Positions 44,310 through 53,534 of a stretch of DNA of 64,000 nucleotides are shown piece by piece. The notes under the pieces were generated by a model. The model was not told the DNA's origin. It ran no database searches and saw only the letters and a list, made by a program, of their open reading frames with translations. Position numbers and translations under genes: made by a program. Numbering within the stretch: position 1 is the first letter of the stretch; the number at the start of each line of letters is the position of its first letter. The stretch is from contig NZ_JAQFWW010000007.1 in the NCBI RefSeq assembly GCF_027706145.1, positions 1-64,000 on the forward strand, written 5' to 3'. This DNA comes from Bacillus changyiensis. GTDB taxonomy: Bacteria > Bacillota > Bacilli > Bacillales > Bacillaceae.

Positions 44310-45755
44310 CTAGTATACCTTCATTAATTCCGGTTTTTCATTTAAAGCTCGGTCAACCATTTTGAGCATTTCTTCTTTTTCATAGGCTAAATAATGATTT
44401 GCAGCAATTCTCATTGGATCACCTGCATGATAATATTCATAGACTAATTGACGCTGACCGAAACTATCTCCAGACACATCCCAAGCTAAATTTAATAATT
44501 TGGTGCGTTCTTGTCCATCAAATTCTCCAGTAGATAAAGCAGCCATCAGCATGTCCCCATTCTCAGACAGAAAATCTTGAAGAAGAGGTGTCGCCAACAT
44601 CGATCCCGCCGCTAAAGACTGAATATGTTTGATCATCTTTTCATACATTTTCGGAAAGTGGTATCTGATCGCCTGAATGGTGTGGATATTGGGCGTGACG
44701 ATTCCATTTTCATTAATATGAGCCGTTTCTTCACTTAAGATAATGCTTGCTTTTAACAGTTCTACAGATGATGTAAGTTCACCTAATTTTTCTTGTACAT
44801 TGACAAACTGATCTAACTTCAGCATTTTTGCTAATTTGATTGCTACACCTGTTAAAAGTTCAGCTTTCGATACACCTCTGACAATCCCTTGATGACCTGT
44901 ATGATGTCTGATAAATGTCCGATCATAAAAAAGGTTTGATTTTTCCACATCTTGAAAAATAAATACTCGGTTCCAAGGGATATGAACATTCTCTAAAACA
45001 AGGTAAGCGTCCATTTCATCAAAACGATTGGCTAATGGATGATCAAACTGGCTCAGTGTTGGTTTGACTGTCGTTTTTCTGCAAATAATTTTAGCTCCCG
45101 GTGTCTGAATAGGAAGAGCAAAAGCAATGGCATATTTCTCATCCCCCGGCCGTAAACCAGGCATATTGAAAACTAACAATTCATCAGCAATCGGTGCTAA
45201 GGTGACAATCATTTTTGCCCCGCTAACGGTTATGCCATTTAAATCATGGGAAACGACATGAACACCGGCAAATTCATTTGTTTGTTCACCGAGTGAAACC
45301 GAACGGTCAATTTGAGGATTGATTGCGCCGTGTCCAATGAACAAATTTTTATCTTTGACAAATTTATAATATTCAACTGCATTGTTTTGATAGTCAGCAT
45401 ATTGATCCATACCTAAGAAGTGGGAGTGGGCATACAAAGTTGAAAGAGCTGCATTGATAAAATCTGGGGTGCGTCCTAACATACCAAAGGAAATATCTGC
45501 GATCGCTTTGTAGGATTTCCTTTTTCTTCGTAAATCTTCAATTGTTTTTGGAACCATTAAACTAATCGGGGCATAGTTTCCTTGTTCATCACAAAAACAG
45601 TGAGTTTCCGGTTCATCTTTTTGCAAATCATAATACGTCTGCATAGCTTGAGCCGCCCCTTTAAAAGCAGGCTCAGCTAGTAAATCATTCACCTGTTCGC
45701 CATTAAGGTACACATTTTTCATGCATTTCAATCTTTCGAAATAACTACTCAACAC
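44310..45755 (-). CDS. HpaB/PvcC-family FADH2-dependent monooxygenase
   Basis: 481 aa from GTG 45755 (GGGGGT upstream; an ATG eleven codons later is possible). It shows family features of 4-hydroxyphenylacetate 3-hydroxylase/YoaI: YKAIADISFGMLGRTPDFINA, HGAINPQIDRSVS and VSHDLNGITVSGAKM, with the C-terminal WDVSGDSFGQRQLVYEYYHAGDP split here for length. It adds a hydroxyl to an aromatic or heteroaromatic ring using reduced flavin from a reductase encoded elsewhere. First gene of the operon, whose other members imply a pyrimidine- or amino acid-derived substrate. Confidence 0.85.
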   Translation of the reverse strand: MLSSYFERLKCMKNVYLNGEQVNDLLAEPAFKGAAQAMQTYYDLQKDEPETHCFCDEQGNYAPISLMVPKTIEDLRRKRKSYKAIADISFGMLGRTPDFINAALSTLYAHSHFLGMDQYADYQNNAVEYYKFVKDKNLFIGHGAINPQIDRSVSLGEQTNEFAGVHVVSHDLNGITVSGAKMIVTLAPIADELLVFNMPGLRPGDEKYAIAFALPIQTPGAKIICRKTTVKPTLSQFDHPLANRFDEMDAYLVLENVHIPWNRVFIFQDVEKSNLFYDRTFIRHHTGHQGIVRGVSKAELLTGVAIKLAKMLKLDQFVNVQEKLGELTSSVELLKASIILSEETAHINENGIVTPNIHTIQAIRYHFPKMYEKMIKHIQSLAAGSMLATPLLQDFLSENGDMLMAALSTGEFDGQERTKLLNLAWDVSGDSFGQRQLVYEYYHAGDPMRIAANHYLAYEKEEMLKMVDRALNEKPELMKVY

Positions 45756-45773
45756 GAGACCCCCTTTTTCGCC

Positions 45774-45787
45774 TTAACAATTGTTAA
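45774..45787. promoter_or_regulatory. perfect palindrome upstream of the five-gene operon
   Basis: TTAACAATTGTTAA, a 14-bp perfect palindrome 18 bp before the operon's first start codon; a related TTAACACAAATTTTAAC lies just upstream of it. Likely operator. Confidence 0.45.
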
Positions 45788-45944
45788 AATTTGTGTTAAA
45801 ATAGCTTTTGTTCGTCAATTTTTCCACTTTTACTAATATTATGAACACCCAAATATTAACTCAGTATGTTTCTTATTGTCAAACCAAGATAATGTAAATT
45901 ATGTTAAATTAATACTACCAAAAAATTATAAAGGGGAATATTGA

Positions 45945-46385
45945 ATGATTATTATATTAATCGTGTTTTCTTTACTAGCAGGCATGGCACTGCCTACACA
46001 GTTTAGTATTAATGCTCAATTGCGAGGGGTCGTTGAATCACCAATTCTTGCTTCGACAATTTCTTTTGTCGTGGGATCTATTGCATTATTGATTGTATCT
46101 ATATTTGGAAACAGCGTACATATCAAAAAAGAATGGCTAGATGCACCTTGGTGGATTTGGACCGGAGGATTGCTAGGTGCATTTTATGTTGTAGCAACTG
46201 TTATCCTCATTCCGAGAATTGGCGCTGTTGCCACAGTTTCTTATATCTTGCTCGGTCAAATGATTGCATCTGTTTTAATTGATCACTTCGGTTTAATCGG
46301 TGTAGCCACACACAATCTTAATATTCCTAGATTACTAGGTGTACTGCTTGTGATTTGTGGCGTTATCATCGTTCAGAAGTTTTAA
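45945..46385 (+). CDS. DUF606 / YdcZ-type DMT membrane protein
   Basis: 146 aa, five hydrophobic helices: LAGMALPTQFSINAQLRG, SFVVGSIALLIVSIFG, GGLLGAFYVVATVILIP and a final LLGVLLVICGVIIVQKF. Half-size member of the drug/metabolite transporter superfamily (DUF606 proteins often work as pairs). AAAGGGG lies nine nt upstream. It is divergent from the five-gene operon; a role in exporting that pathway's product is possible but only inferred from position. Confidence 0.8.
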   Translation: MIIILIVFSLLAGMALPTQFSINAQLRGVVESPILASTISFVVGSIALLIVSIFGNSVHIKKEWLDAPWWIWTGGLLGAFYVVATVILIPRIGAVATVSYILLGQMIASVLIDHFGLIGVATHNLNIPRLLGVLLVICGVIIVQKF

Positions 46386-46392
46386 TAAAATA

Positions 46393-46427
46393 GGGAGAAG
46401 CTCTTTATCTTTAATAAAGCTCCTCCC
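46393..46427 (+). terminator. terminator of the DUF606 gene
   Basis: GGGAGAAGCTCTTTAT pairs with ATAAAGCTCCTCCC (small bulge and mismatch), followed by TTTCTATATTTTA. Confidence 0.7.
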
Positions 46428-46437
46428 TTTCTATATT

Positions 46438-46761
46438 TTATTGCTTCTGAAAATAACGACCATCAAGCTTTTCTTTGTGGGAGTTGAAGATTTCTTCCAG
46501 AGATATATCATATTTGTTTGCGATCACAATTACATTCCCTAACACATCGCCCAATTCTTCGATTAAATCTTGTTTTAATTCACTCGTTATTTTTTCTGCC
46601 TCATCTGGTCGGTCTCTGCCGATTTCCAACGCTCTAATCGCTCTTGCTACCTCCCCTGTTTCTTCCGCAAGAAAACCGATCCGTACAAAAATATCAAGTT
46701 CTGACCAGCCTCTTTTAGCATAATATTTTCTGACCCAGTCCTGAAAATCTGTAATATCCAT
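46438..46761 (-). CDS. MazG-like nucleotide pyrophosphohydrolase
   Basis: 107 aa. Single MazG domain with EETGE (residues about 33-37) and EELGDVLGNVIVIANKYD, which carries the second acidic pair for Mg2+. Such short proteins (YpjD/iMazG type) hydrolyse non-canonical NTPs to NMPs. GGGGGAG precedes the start. Monocistronic. Confidence 0.85.
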   Translation of the reverse strand: MDITDFQDWVRKYYAKRGWSELDIFVRIGFLAEETGEVARAIRALEIGRDRPDEAEKITSELKQDLIEELGDVLGNVIVIANKYDISLEEIFNSHKEKLDGRYFQKQ

Positions 46762-46857
46762 CTTTCTCCCCCTTATATTTAGACTCCTTCCATTTTATCA
46801 GAATCTCTTCTATAATGTTTAATAGTGTCACTTCATACAATGATTGGGGGAGTTTTT

Positions 46858-47427
46858 TTGAAAAGGCTGGCTGTTTTTTGTGGTTCAAGTCTTGGGGCTT
46901 CTAAAGTATACAAAGAAGGGGCTGTTCAGCTTGGACAAGAATTGGCAAAAAGAGACATCACACTCATCTATGGTGGTGCGAGTGTTGGTATGATGGGTAC
47001 TGTAGCAGATACCGTTTTAGCGCAAGGTGGGCAAGTGATCGGTGTGATTCCCAAAATGTTAGAAGACCGAGAAATTTCTCACCCTGGTTTGACGGAACTG
47101 ATCGTTGTCCATTCCATGCATGAACGAAAAGCAAAAATGGCAGAGCTTGCAGATGGATTTATTGCGCTTCCAGGTGGACCTGGTACACTTGAAGAATTCT
47201 TTGAAGTCTTTACTTGGGCACAAATTGGATTACATCAAAAACCATGTGGGCTGTTAAATATCAATCATTACTATGACCATCTCATATCCCTTTTTAACCA
47301 TATGACAAAAGAAGAATTTTTACAGGAAAAATACCGGGCAATGACGGTTATTGAGCAAGATCCTGAGAGATTAATTGACCGATTTTCTACATATGAAGCA
47401 CCAAGTGTAAAAACATATACGAAATGA
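46858..47427 (+). CDS. yvdD: LOG-family protein (cytokinin riboside 5'-monophosphate phosphoribohydrolase-like)
   Basis: 189 aa from TTG 46858, six nt after GGGGAG; an upstream ATG in frame has no ribosome site. Rossmann-like LOG fold: AVFCGSSLGASKVYKEGA at the start, GGASVGMMG, and the signature PGGPGTLEEFFEVFTWAQ. In plants and bacteria this family frees nucleobases from nucleoside 5'-monophosphates. Followed by a clear terminator. Confidence 0.88.
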   Translation: MKRLAVFCGSSLGASKVYKEGAVQLGQELAKRDITLIYGGASVGMMGTVADTVLAQGGQVIGVIPKMLEDREISHPGLTELIVVHSMHERKAKMAELADGFIALPGGPGTLEEFFEVFTWAQIGLHQKPCGLLNINHYYDHLISLFNHMTKEEFLQEKYRAMTVIEQDPERLIDRFSTYEAPSVKTYTK

Positions 47428-47434
47428 GATTTTT

Positions 47435-47461
47435 AAGAGCAGGTCGGTCGTGACTGCTCTT
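47435..47461 (+). terminator. terminator of the LOG gene
   Basis: Perfect stem AAGAGCAG/CTGCTCTT with TTTTT behind. Confidence 0.8.
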
Positions 47462-47614
47462 TTTGTATTTTTAGGATTTATGATCGATAAACTTTTCTAA
47501 TATTAACTAAAATTTTCGACATTTTTCGTTAGATTTTTCAAAAACTTAGGTTTATATTAAAAGAATATTTAATGGCCTATTATGGAATTTACGTGAAAAG
47601 AGTCAACGATATTA

Positions 47615-48175
47615 ATGATATTAGTCATGAGAAAAGGATACGCTATCCCTATTGAAACTTTGCGTCAATTAGCAGATGGTATCATTATTTATACGTCTCA
47701 TTTACAGGCTGTGAATGATTATCGGTTTGATTCCTGCCTTCTAATTGAGCAACATTCTAGGTTAAAGCAGATGGTCCAATTTGCAAAAGAAAACAATGTC
47801 ATAGCATTTATAACATTTCAAGAAAACTAATATTATACTGACTAGTGAATTAAATCATGCCACCCGGTTTTGATAATGGTGCCTCTACCACCATCTCTTC
47901 TATTTGTCGAAATAAAGCATCTCAAAGAAAGCTGCTAAAAGATCATCATATCCCTTCACCAGATTCAATCAGGGTAACAAGTGAAAAGGATTTAGAACAT
48001 CTTTCTTTCACCTATCCTGTCATTATTAAGCCGGCCACAGCTGCTTCAAGTTCTCATGTTTATTTAGGAGAGATTTGTTTAACAAATCTAACATGATGAT
48101 TGAAAATGAAGATCGTAACCCAACTAAAAATGCTGTTGGCAAATATGTTGTTGAAGCTAATCTTCATCCATGCTG
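47615..48175 (+). pseudogene. remnant of an ATP-grasp ligase gene
   Basis: First piece MILVMRKGYAIPIETLRQLA ... FAKENNVIAFITFQEN (47615-47830), then after stops a second piece KASQRKLLKDHHIPSPDSI ... YPVIIKPATAASSSHVYLGE (47857-48096). The latter has the pre-ATP-grasp and lysine-bearing VIIKPA of ATP-grasp carboxylate-amine ligases. The catalytic C-terminal half is almost wholly missing; NAVGKYVVEANLHPC at about 48130-48174 may be a scrap of it. Non-functional. Confidence 0.65.
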
Positions 48176-48256
48176 AAAGTTTTATCTTGTTAAACCTCAC
48201 TTCACTCCGTTAGACTGACAATATAGATAAATGCCACCAAGAAAGGACTGAAATGA

Positions 48257-48694
48257 ATGAATGTCAAAAGAATCATAACTGAACGAGATCTAGAAATAGC
48301 TTTTGAGATTAGAATAGCAGTGTTTGTTGAAGAACAAGGCGTTCCATTGTCTGATGAACTTGATCAATACGATACGCTTGATGAACAATGCCAGCATATT
48401 TTGGTTTACTATGATGATAAACCTGTTGGAACTGGACGAGTTCGCTGGGTGGAAGACATCGGCAAACTGGAAAGAATTTGTCTCCTAAAAGATTATCGAA
48501 AATTCGGACTAGGGAAGGTCATTGTCAAAGGGTTAGAGGACATCACTAGAAAAAAAGGCCTTACAAAGGTAAAGCTGCACGGGCAAACACAGGCACAAGG
48601 TTTTTATAAAAAACTAGGCTATCAGACTACATCAGATGTATTTATCGAAGATGGTATCCCACATGTTTTGATGACAAAAGAATTAACTACATAG
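48257..48694 (+). CDS. GNAT acetyltransferase (YjcF/ElaA-like)
   Basis: 145 aa. Opening ERDLEIAFEIRIAVFVEEQG, DELDQYDTLDEQCQHILV, the acetyl-CoA loop LLKDYRKFGLGKVIVKG, and LHGQTQAQGFYKKLGYQTTS are typical of the YjcF/ElaA group. AAAGGA lies nine nt upstream. Substrate unknown. A strong terminator follows. Confidence 0.85.
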   Translation: MNVKRIITERDLEIAFEIRIAVFVEEQGVPLSDELDQYDTLDEQCQHILVYYDDKPVGTGRVRWVEDIGKLERICLLKDYRKFGLGKVIVKGLEDITRKKGLTKVKLHGQTQAQGFYKKLGYQTTSDVFIEDGIPHVLMTKELTT

Positions 48695-48700
48695 TAAAGC

Positions 48701-48729
48701 AAAAAGGCTGCTACAAGAGCGGCCTTTTT
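48701..48729. terminator. bidirectional terminator
   Basis: AAAAAGGCTGCT/AGCGGCCTTTTT with a 5-nt loop, between convergent acetyltransferase genes. Confidence 0.8.
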
Positions 48730-48730
48730 C

Positions 48731-49492
48731 TCATACATTTCCTAACTTCTGAAGTAATTTTTCAAATTTGTTGACACTCATGATTTCGTGGGTGATAAAT
48801 CTACCTTGATAAAACACGGCAAATGTCGTCCATACCACCGGTCCATTTTGCGCCTCAGCTTTTGTTTTGAATTGATAGGACTGAAAATGGACACCGTTTC
48901 TATCCGCTACTTTTCGTAATTCTTCTAACATCCCAACAGCAAATGGACATTGGGCTGTATAGTAAATGACTATTCCCTTGTCATCTACTTCGTTTTGTTT
49001 TACTTGCTGTTTAAAGCTAGGATTAACTCCTTGATCATTCCACTTTAAAACAGCTAATTGAAAATAGGGGTCTGCTTGATCGGAAATTTTGAAGCCCATA
49101 TGTTCAAAGAACCGCTGATCACTCAAATAAGGAAGCTTTTTCTTTCCTACGATATGAACGACTCCGTCCATACCGCGAGCTTTTGCATCATTGATACATT
49201 GATCTAGCAATTGTTTTGCATGACCATGGTCCTTATATTTCCCAGAGACCCAGAGACAGTTGATATACATGTAATTTGGCGCATGGAGCGGAATCCAGGC
49301 CTGATCTGAGGGCATATATTCAATAAAAACTTTTGCTCTTTCATTTAAACGATAAAATACTAACCCTTCCTCCATCCGCTCCTTCAGCCAATTCTTCTTC
49401 TCATGAACAGCCTGCTCATACTGTTTTGCACCTAATGCACAACAAATGTGATGATCATCAATATTGTCCTTTGTTAATTCAATGTATGCCAT
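48731..49492 (-). CDS. yoaP: GNAT/YoaP-domain acetyltransferase
   Basis: 253 aa from ATG 49492 (GAGGTGG upstream). N-terminal GNAT domain (about 1-150) with INCLWVSGKYKDHGHAKQLL and C-terminal YoaP-type thioredoxin-like domain (about 165-250) with YYTAQCPFAVGMLEELRKVA. Matches B. subtilis YoaP in length and layout. A single cysteine remains where a redox CxxC would be, as in that family. Substrate unknown. Confidence 0.8.
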   Translation of the reverse strand: MAYIELTKDNIDDHHICCALGAKQYEQAVHEKKNWLKERMEEGLVFYRLNERAKVFIEYMPSDQAWIPLHAPNYMYINCLWVSGKYKDHGHAKQLLDQCINDAKARGMDGVVHIVGKKKLPYLSDQRFFEHMGFKISDQADPYFQLAVLKWNDQGVNPSFKQQVKQNEVDDKGIVIYYTAQCPFAVGMLEELRKVADRNGVHFQSYQFKTKAEAQNGPVVWTTFAVFYQGRFITHEIMSVNKFEKLLQKLGNV

Positions 49493-49655
49493 AGTTCGCT
49501 CCACCTCTTCATTAGGTAAAAGAAATCACGAAACTTCTCTTTCATTATAAAGCTCAGCTCTTCTTTTTAGAAATCATTTTATGAGCCCCGAGTCTCTCTT
49601 TGACAAAGGTTTTTATGGGTATGGGTCGAACAACATCTATAAAGGAGGGAGCAAA

Positions 49656-50375
49656 ATGAGAAAAATAAACCGTTTATTATATATATTGGGGCTTATATTA
49701 TTCCTTATTTCAGTCATACCGTTGTTACAAATCACACGTGAAATCGTTACTGGGTGGTTGATCGAGCATCAATATACGATTCACCATGTCTATACAGAAG
49801 AGGATGGCTTTCCAACACATATTGATGTCCAAGAGATAACGGTCAATGATCGACATATCAAAATTGTTGAGGAGCAAACAGGCAAAAAAGCAAATTTAAC
49901 TCCATTTGATATAGATGAGGGTGTGGAAGCAGGGGATATTGTAAAAATTCATCTTTATGTAAGTGGTAAAGAAGTGACAAAAGCAGATGAAATTTGGCTG
50001 TCAAATCGCGATATAGGTGGTCGTTACTTCTCTTGGCTTGACATTTTAAAGGTGAACAAGCAAATTGCTATTATACAAAGACTCACAGATGATGATGTTG
50101 AATTGAATTATAGTAAATGGAAGATCATTTGGGTTGATGAAAAAGGAGATATACTAGAAGAAAAAATTTCTTATCAAAAACGAGCAAAACATCCACTTGC
50201 TGTTCGTTTAATTACGTTTTCAGGTACATCGTTAATACCGATAGGTTATCATTCAGATGTATTAACGGGATATCCCTCTATTTTTTTCCCGCTCATATAT
50301 CCAATTGTGACAGGAACAGCAGGATTTATCTTGTGGATTTCAGCCATTATTTACAGAAAAAAACACCGATATTAG
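49656..50375 (+). CDS. hypothetical membrane protein with two terminal helices
   Basis: 239 aa from ATG 49656 (AAAGGAGG seven nt upstream). Membrane helix at 5-25 and another near the C-terminus (about 208-232), with an extracytoplasmic domain of some 170 residues between, predicted beta-rich (HIDVQEITVNDRHIKIVEEQ, IVKIHLYVSGKEVTKADEI). Not recognised. Followed by a strong terminator. Confidence 0.65.
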   Translation: MRKINRLLYILGLILFLISVIPLLQITREIVTGWLIEHQYTIHHVYTEEDGFPTHIDVQEITVNDRHIKIVEEQTGKKANLTPFDIDEGVEAGDIVKIHLYVSGKEVTKADEIWLSNRDIGGRYFSWLDILKVNKQIAIIQRLTDDDVELNYSKWKIIWVDEKGDILEEKISYQKRAKHPLAVRLITFSGTSLIPIGYHSDVLTGYPSIFFPLIYPIVTGTAGFILWISAIIYRKKHRY

Positions 50376-50396
50376 ATCTTACCGAAAACAAGAGAG

Positions 50397-50432
50397 CAAG
50401 AGTGATGAATCAAAATACCTTCATCACTCTTG
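50397..50432. terminator. bidirectional terminator
   Basis: Perfect 13-bp stem CAAGAGTGATGAA/TTCATCACTCTTG with TTTTCT on the plus side. The minus-strand MMPL stop lies inside it. Confidence 0.85.
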
Positions 50433-53063
50433 TTTTCTAGAAAACGGCCACCAGTTACCTTCCCCTAACGATATGATGACTGATGGAATCAAAAGCGGAA
50501 GGATGATGAGCCCGTAAAGCAGCAAACCGATTATAACAACAGTGGCGACTTGCATTAAAGTATTTACCCCTGATGGCATCATTGCAGCAAATGTACCTGC
50601 TAGAATAATCGCTGCTGTCATAATAACAGAACCCATTTTACTCATTGACCTTACAATACCTTCAGAAATTCCGAGGTGAATTTCTTCTTTAAAACGATCA
50701 AGTAAAAAGATTGAATAATCTATTCCTAAAGCAATGAGTATAACAAAACTAAAGAATGGTACGGCCCAGCTAATACCATCATCGCCACTGATTCCTACAA
50801 AAATGAATTCCGTTATAGATATGGCTGTATAATACGTGACAAATAGAGATGCAAGCATATAAATTGGCATCATTATTGAACGAAACAAGATGGATAACAC
50901 GAAAAACAAACCACCCACCATGATGATCATTGTTCGAGATAAATCGGTGGTGGAGATATCTTTTAAATCTGCATTTTGACTTGTCACTCCCCCATACATA
51001 ATTGTTGCATTTTTTAAAGGGGTACCTGCGACTTCATCTGCAACAGATTTTTTTATTTTACCAATTGTTGTAATCGCTTGTTCTGAATATGGATTCATAT
51101 CTAATTCTACGCTTAATTGAACACCCTTGCCATCTGAAAATGAGTAATGATCAATAGACTTTTGAAAGTCTTTGTTTTCCATCACCTGCTGAGGGATAAA
51201 TATTCCCGTGTCATTTAAGTTTTTGCTTTTACTCATTTTCTTTAAAATTTGACGAGATTTAGACATACCATCCGCTATCTTCTCAAGACCAGCCTTTGCA
51301 CTCTTCACACCATCTGCCAACTGCCCGAGGTAATTTTTTAGTGTCCCTGCCTGTTTTTGCTGTCCAGCAAACTGTTGATTTGCCTGCTGAAGACTGCTTT
51401 GAATTTTTACCAATTGGCCGTTGATCGCTGTCAACTGAGGAATCGCCTCTGAAACATTGCCCGTTTGCGCCATCTGTTTGCTGACAAATCCTAGCTGATG
51501 ATTGATCTTTCCTAAACCTTTTGCCGCAGCTGCTAGTGAACCTCCTGATTGTTGATTTGTTGCTGAACTAGCCGCTTGCCCGGCTATTTTTTTCAGACCT
51601 TCTTCTACCGTCGTTAAACCGCTCTGAACATCGTCAAGCCCTTTCGTTGTCTTTTCTAATCCGTCTGATACTGCCGCTAACTGGTGGTCTATATATAATT
51701 CATCCATTTTCTTTCCGGTTGGCTGTGTGATGGTCATGACCGAATCAACATGCTCCACTTTCTCAATTGTTTGACTAAGGTTCCCGAGAAATGGGATTGT
51801 ATCAGCTGTCGTTAACTTATTTTCTCCCTTGATTACAATACTCACAGGAAAAGCTTTGCCTTCACCAATACCTTCTTTAATCGCCTCTATTCCTTTTACC
51901 GATTTATAATTACTGCTTATTTCTGAAGTAGAATCAAAAGAAATTTGATCATCATATGTCAGAATAAACGGTACGGTCATGACAGCTGTAATGATGATAA
52001 ATAAAAATGGTCTTGCAACTGACTGTTTTCCAAGAAAGGACCATAAACGGTTATCATCATGAGAAAAAACCTTCTTCGACGGCCAAAATAATTTTTCTCC
52101 CAGTGTCACCATAAACAATGGTAATAAAGTATATAGCACCAGCATTAAAACGCCAACCCCGACTGCAACCCCTACAGCAGATTGAAATACAGCAAACTTG
52201 GCAAAACCCAAAGCGGAAAATCCAATTAACACCGCAAATCCGCTGATAAAAAGTGTTTTCCCTGCGGTACGGTAAGCGATAATGGTCGCTTCAATTTTGT
52301 CATGTCCTTTAGCCAGCTCTTCACGAAAACGTGTGAGGATCAGAATACAATAATCTGTCCCAATTCCAAACAAGATGGCTACTAAAAAAGTTTGGGTAAA
52401 AGTCGAAATCGGAAAATCAACATGTTCCACTAAGATTGCTAATAACGATTGACTAATAAGATAGGAAAACCCAACTGTGATCATGGGAATGAAAGGGGTA
52501 ACGATTGAGCGAAAAACAACTAAAAGTAAACCTACAATTAAAATTACTGTAATGATTTCTGTTTTCTTTAGGCCTTCCTCAGAACTGTGGGCAAAGTCCT
52601 GGTTAATAAGAGAAGCGCCTGTAATGTATGCCGTTAACTCATCTGGAACCATTTTATAAATGTTGTCCGCAATCTTTTCTACCTGTTGATCAGATCCTTT
52701 AACCATAACAGGCAAGAGAACGGTCTTCTGATCCTTAGATATAAGTTGGTCACGCGTTTCTTTATCAAAAGGAGAAGTTACCCCTTTGACACCAGCTATT
52801 TTTTCAATTTGATCAATGACCTTAGCCAATTTTTCATGTTCTAAGGATTGATCTAACTTAAATACTACGCTAATGGTCTGATGATCTTCACCAGCACTTT
52901 TTAAAATGTCCTTTGCCCTCTCTGACATTAAATCAGCTGGTAGCTGAGACTGTCCCTTTTGATTTGCCAATTCCGTTAAGTTTGGGGAACTTACGTTTAA
53001 TAGAGCAGTAAGCATCAAGAGAATCGCCGCAATCAACCATTTGAATTTCACAATCAATCTCAT
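50424..53063 (-). CDS. MMPL/RND-superfamily transporter (YdfJ-like)
   Basis: 879 aa. Two MMPL halves: TM1, an extracytoplasmic domain, then five to six TM segments (about 165-380, with FGIGTDYCILILTRF), mirrored in the C-terminal half (about 700-860, with LIALGIDYSIFLLDRF). The two Asp-Tyr pairs in these motifs form the proton relay. Residues about 455-610 add a coiled-coil-rich insertion (KGLDDVQSGLTTVEEGL). Probable export of lipids, drugs or peptides. ATGA overlap with the MarR gene upstream implies MarR control. Confidence 0.9.
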   Translation of the reverse strand: MRLIVKFKWLIAAILLMLTALLNVSSPNLTELANQKGQSQLPADLMSERAKDILKSAGEDHQTISVVFKLDQSLEHEKLAKVIDQIEKIAGVKGVTSPFDKETRDQLISKDQKTVLLPVMVKGSDQQVEKIADNIYKMVPDELTAYITGASLINQDFAHSSEEGLKKTEIITVILIVGLLLVVFRSIVTPFIPMITVGFSYLISQSLLAILVEHVDFPISTFTQTFLVAILFGIGTDYCILILTRFREELAKGHDKIEATIIAYRTAGKTLFISGFAVLIGFSALGFAKFAVFQSAVGVAVGVGVLMLVLYTLLPLFMVTLGEKLFWPSKKVFSHDDNRLWSFLGKQSVARPFLFIIITAVMTVPFILTYDDQISFDSTSEISSNYKSVKGIEAIKEGIGEGKAFPVSIVIKGENKLTTADTIPFLGNLSQTIEKVEHVDSVMTITQPTGKKMDELYIDHQLAAVSDGLEKTTKGLDDVQSGLTTVEEGLKKIAGQAASSATNQQSGGSLAAAAKGLGKINHQLGFVSKQMAQTGNVSEAIPQLTAINGQLVKIQSSLQQANQQFAGQQKQAGTLKNYLGQLADGVKSAKAGLEKIADGMSKSRQILKKMSKSKNLNDTGIFIPQQVMENKDFQKSIDHYSFSDGKGVQLSVELDMNPYSEQAITTIGKIKKSVADEVAGTPLKNATIMYGGVTSQNADLKDISTTDLSRTMIIMVGGLFFVLSILFRSIMMPIYMLASLFVTYYTAISITEFIFVGISGDDGISWAVPFFSFVILIALGIDYSIFLLDRFKEEIHLGISEGIVRSMSKMGSVIMTAAIILAGTFAAMMPSGVNTLMQVATVVIIGLLLYGLIILPLLIPSVIISLGEGNWWPFSRKQE

Positions 53064-53515
53064 TCGGAAAGGTCTCCTTTAAATTTGCCTTTTAAAATTG
53101 TAAAAATCATAATAAAAGAATCTAAATGTTCCTCATCCGCTTCATCTATTAGCTTTCTTAAAGCTTTAAAAATAGCAGAATTTAATTCCTCTATTATTTC
53201 TTCGCCTTTTCTCGTAATTTTAATTCGTTTAGAACGTTTATCACGATGGATTTGAGAATCATCCCATTCAACAAACCCTTTTTCCAACAACTTTTTCAAC
53301 CTGTTGGAAATAGCGCTTTTATGAACATTTTGTATGAAAGCCAAACGGCCTGGAGAACATGAACCTTTTATTTTTAAAATCGTTAACAAATCAGCCTGTT
53401 CTCTGGAAATATGTTCAAACAAGTCCTGATTGATTTCCCGTTGCACATATTCTGTAGCATCAAATAATACTTCAGCAAAAAGATCGATTGCTTGGGATAA
53501 TTTCTTTTCATCCAG
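53060..53515 (-). CDS. MarR-family regulator of the MMPL transporter
   Basis: About 151 aa. Winged helix with LTILKIKGSCSPGRLAFIQN, VHKSAISNRLKKLLEKG and wing DSQIHRDKRSKRIKITRKG. The frame continues upstream of the first GTG (53446) with a plausible MarR helix 1 (DEKKLSQAIDLFAEVLFDAT) to a CTG at 53515, 9 nt after GGGGG; a stop lies just before. I take CTG as the likely start; GTG 53446 has no ribosome site and would cut off helix 1. A palindromic operator lies 20 bp upstream. Likely represses itself and the transporter. Confidence 0.8.
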   Translation of the reverse strand: MDEKKLSQAIDLFAEVLFDATEYVQREINQDLFEHISREQADLLTILKIKGSCSPGRLAFIQNVHKSAISNRLKKLLEKGFVEWDDSQIHRDKRSKRIKITRKGEEIIEELNSAIFKALRKLIDEADEEHLDSFIMIFTILKGKFKGDLSE

Positions 53516-53534
53516 AAGCTACCACCCCCACATT

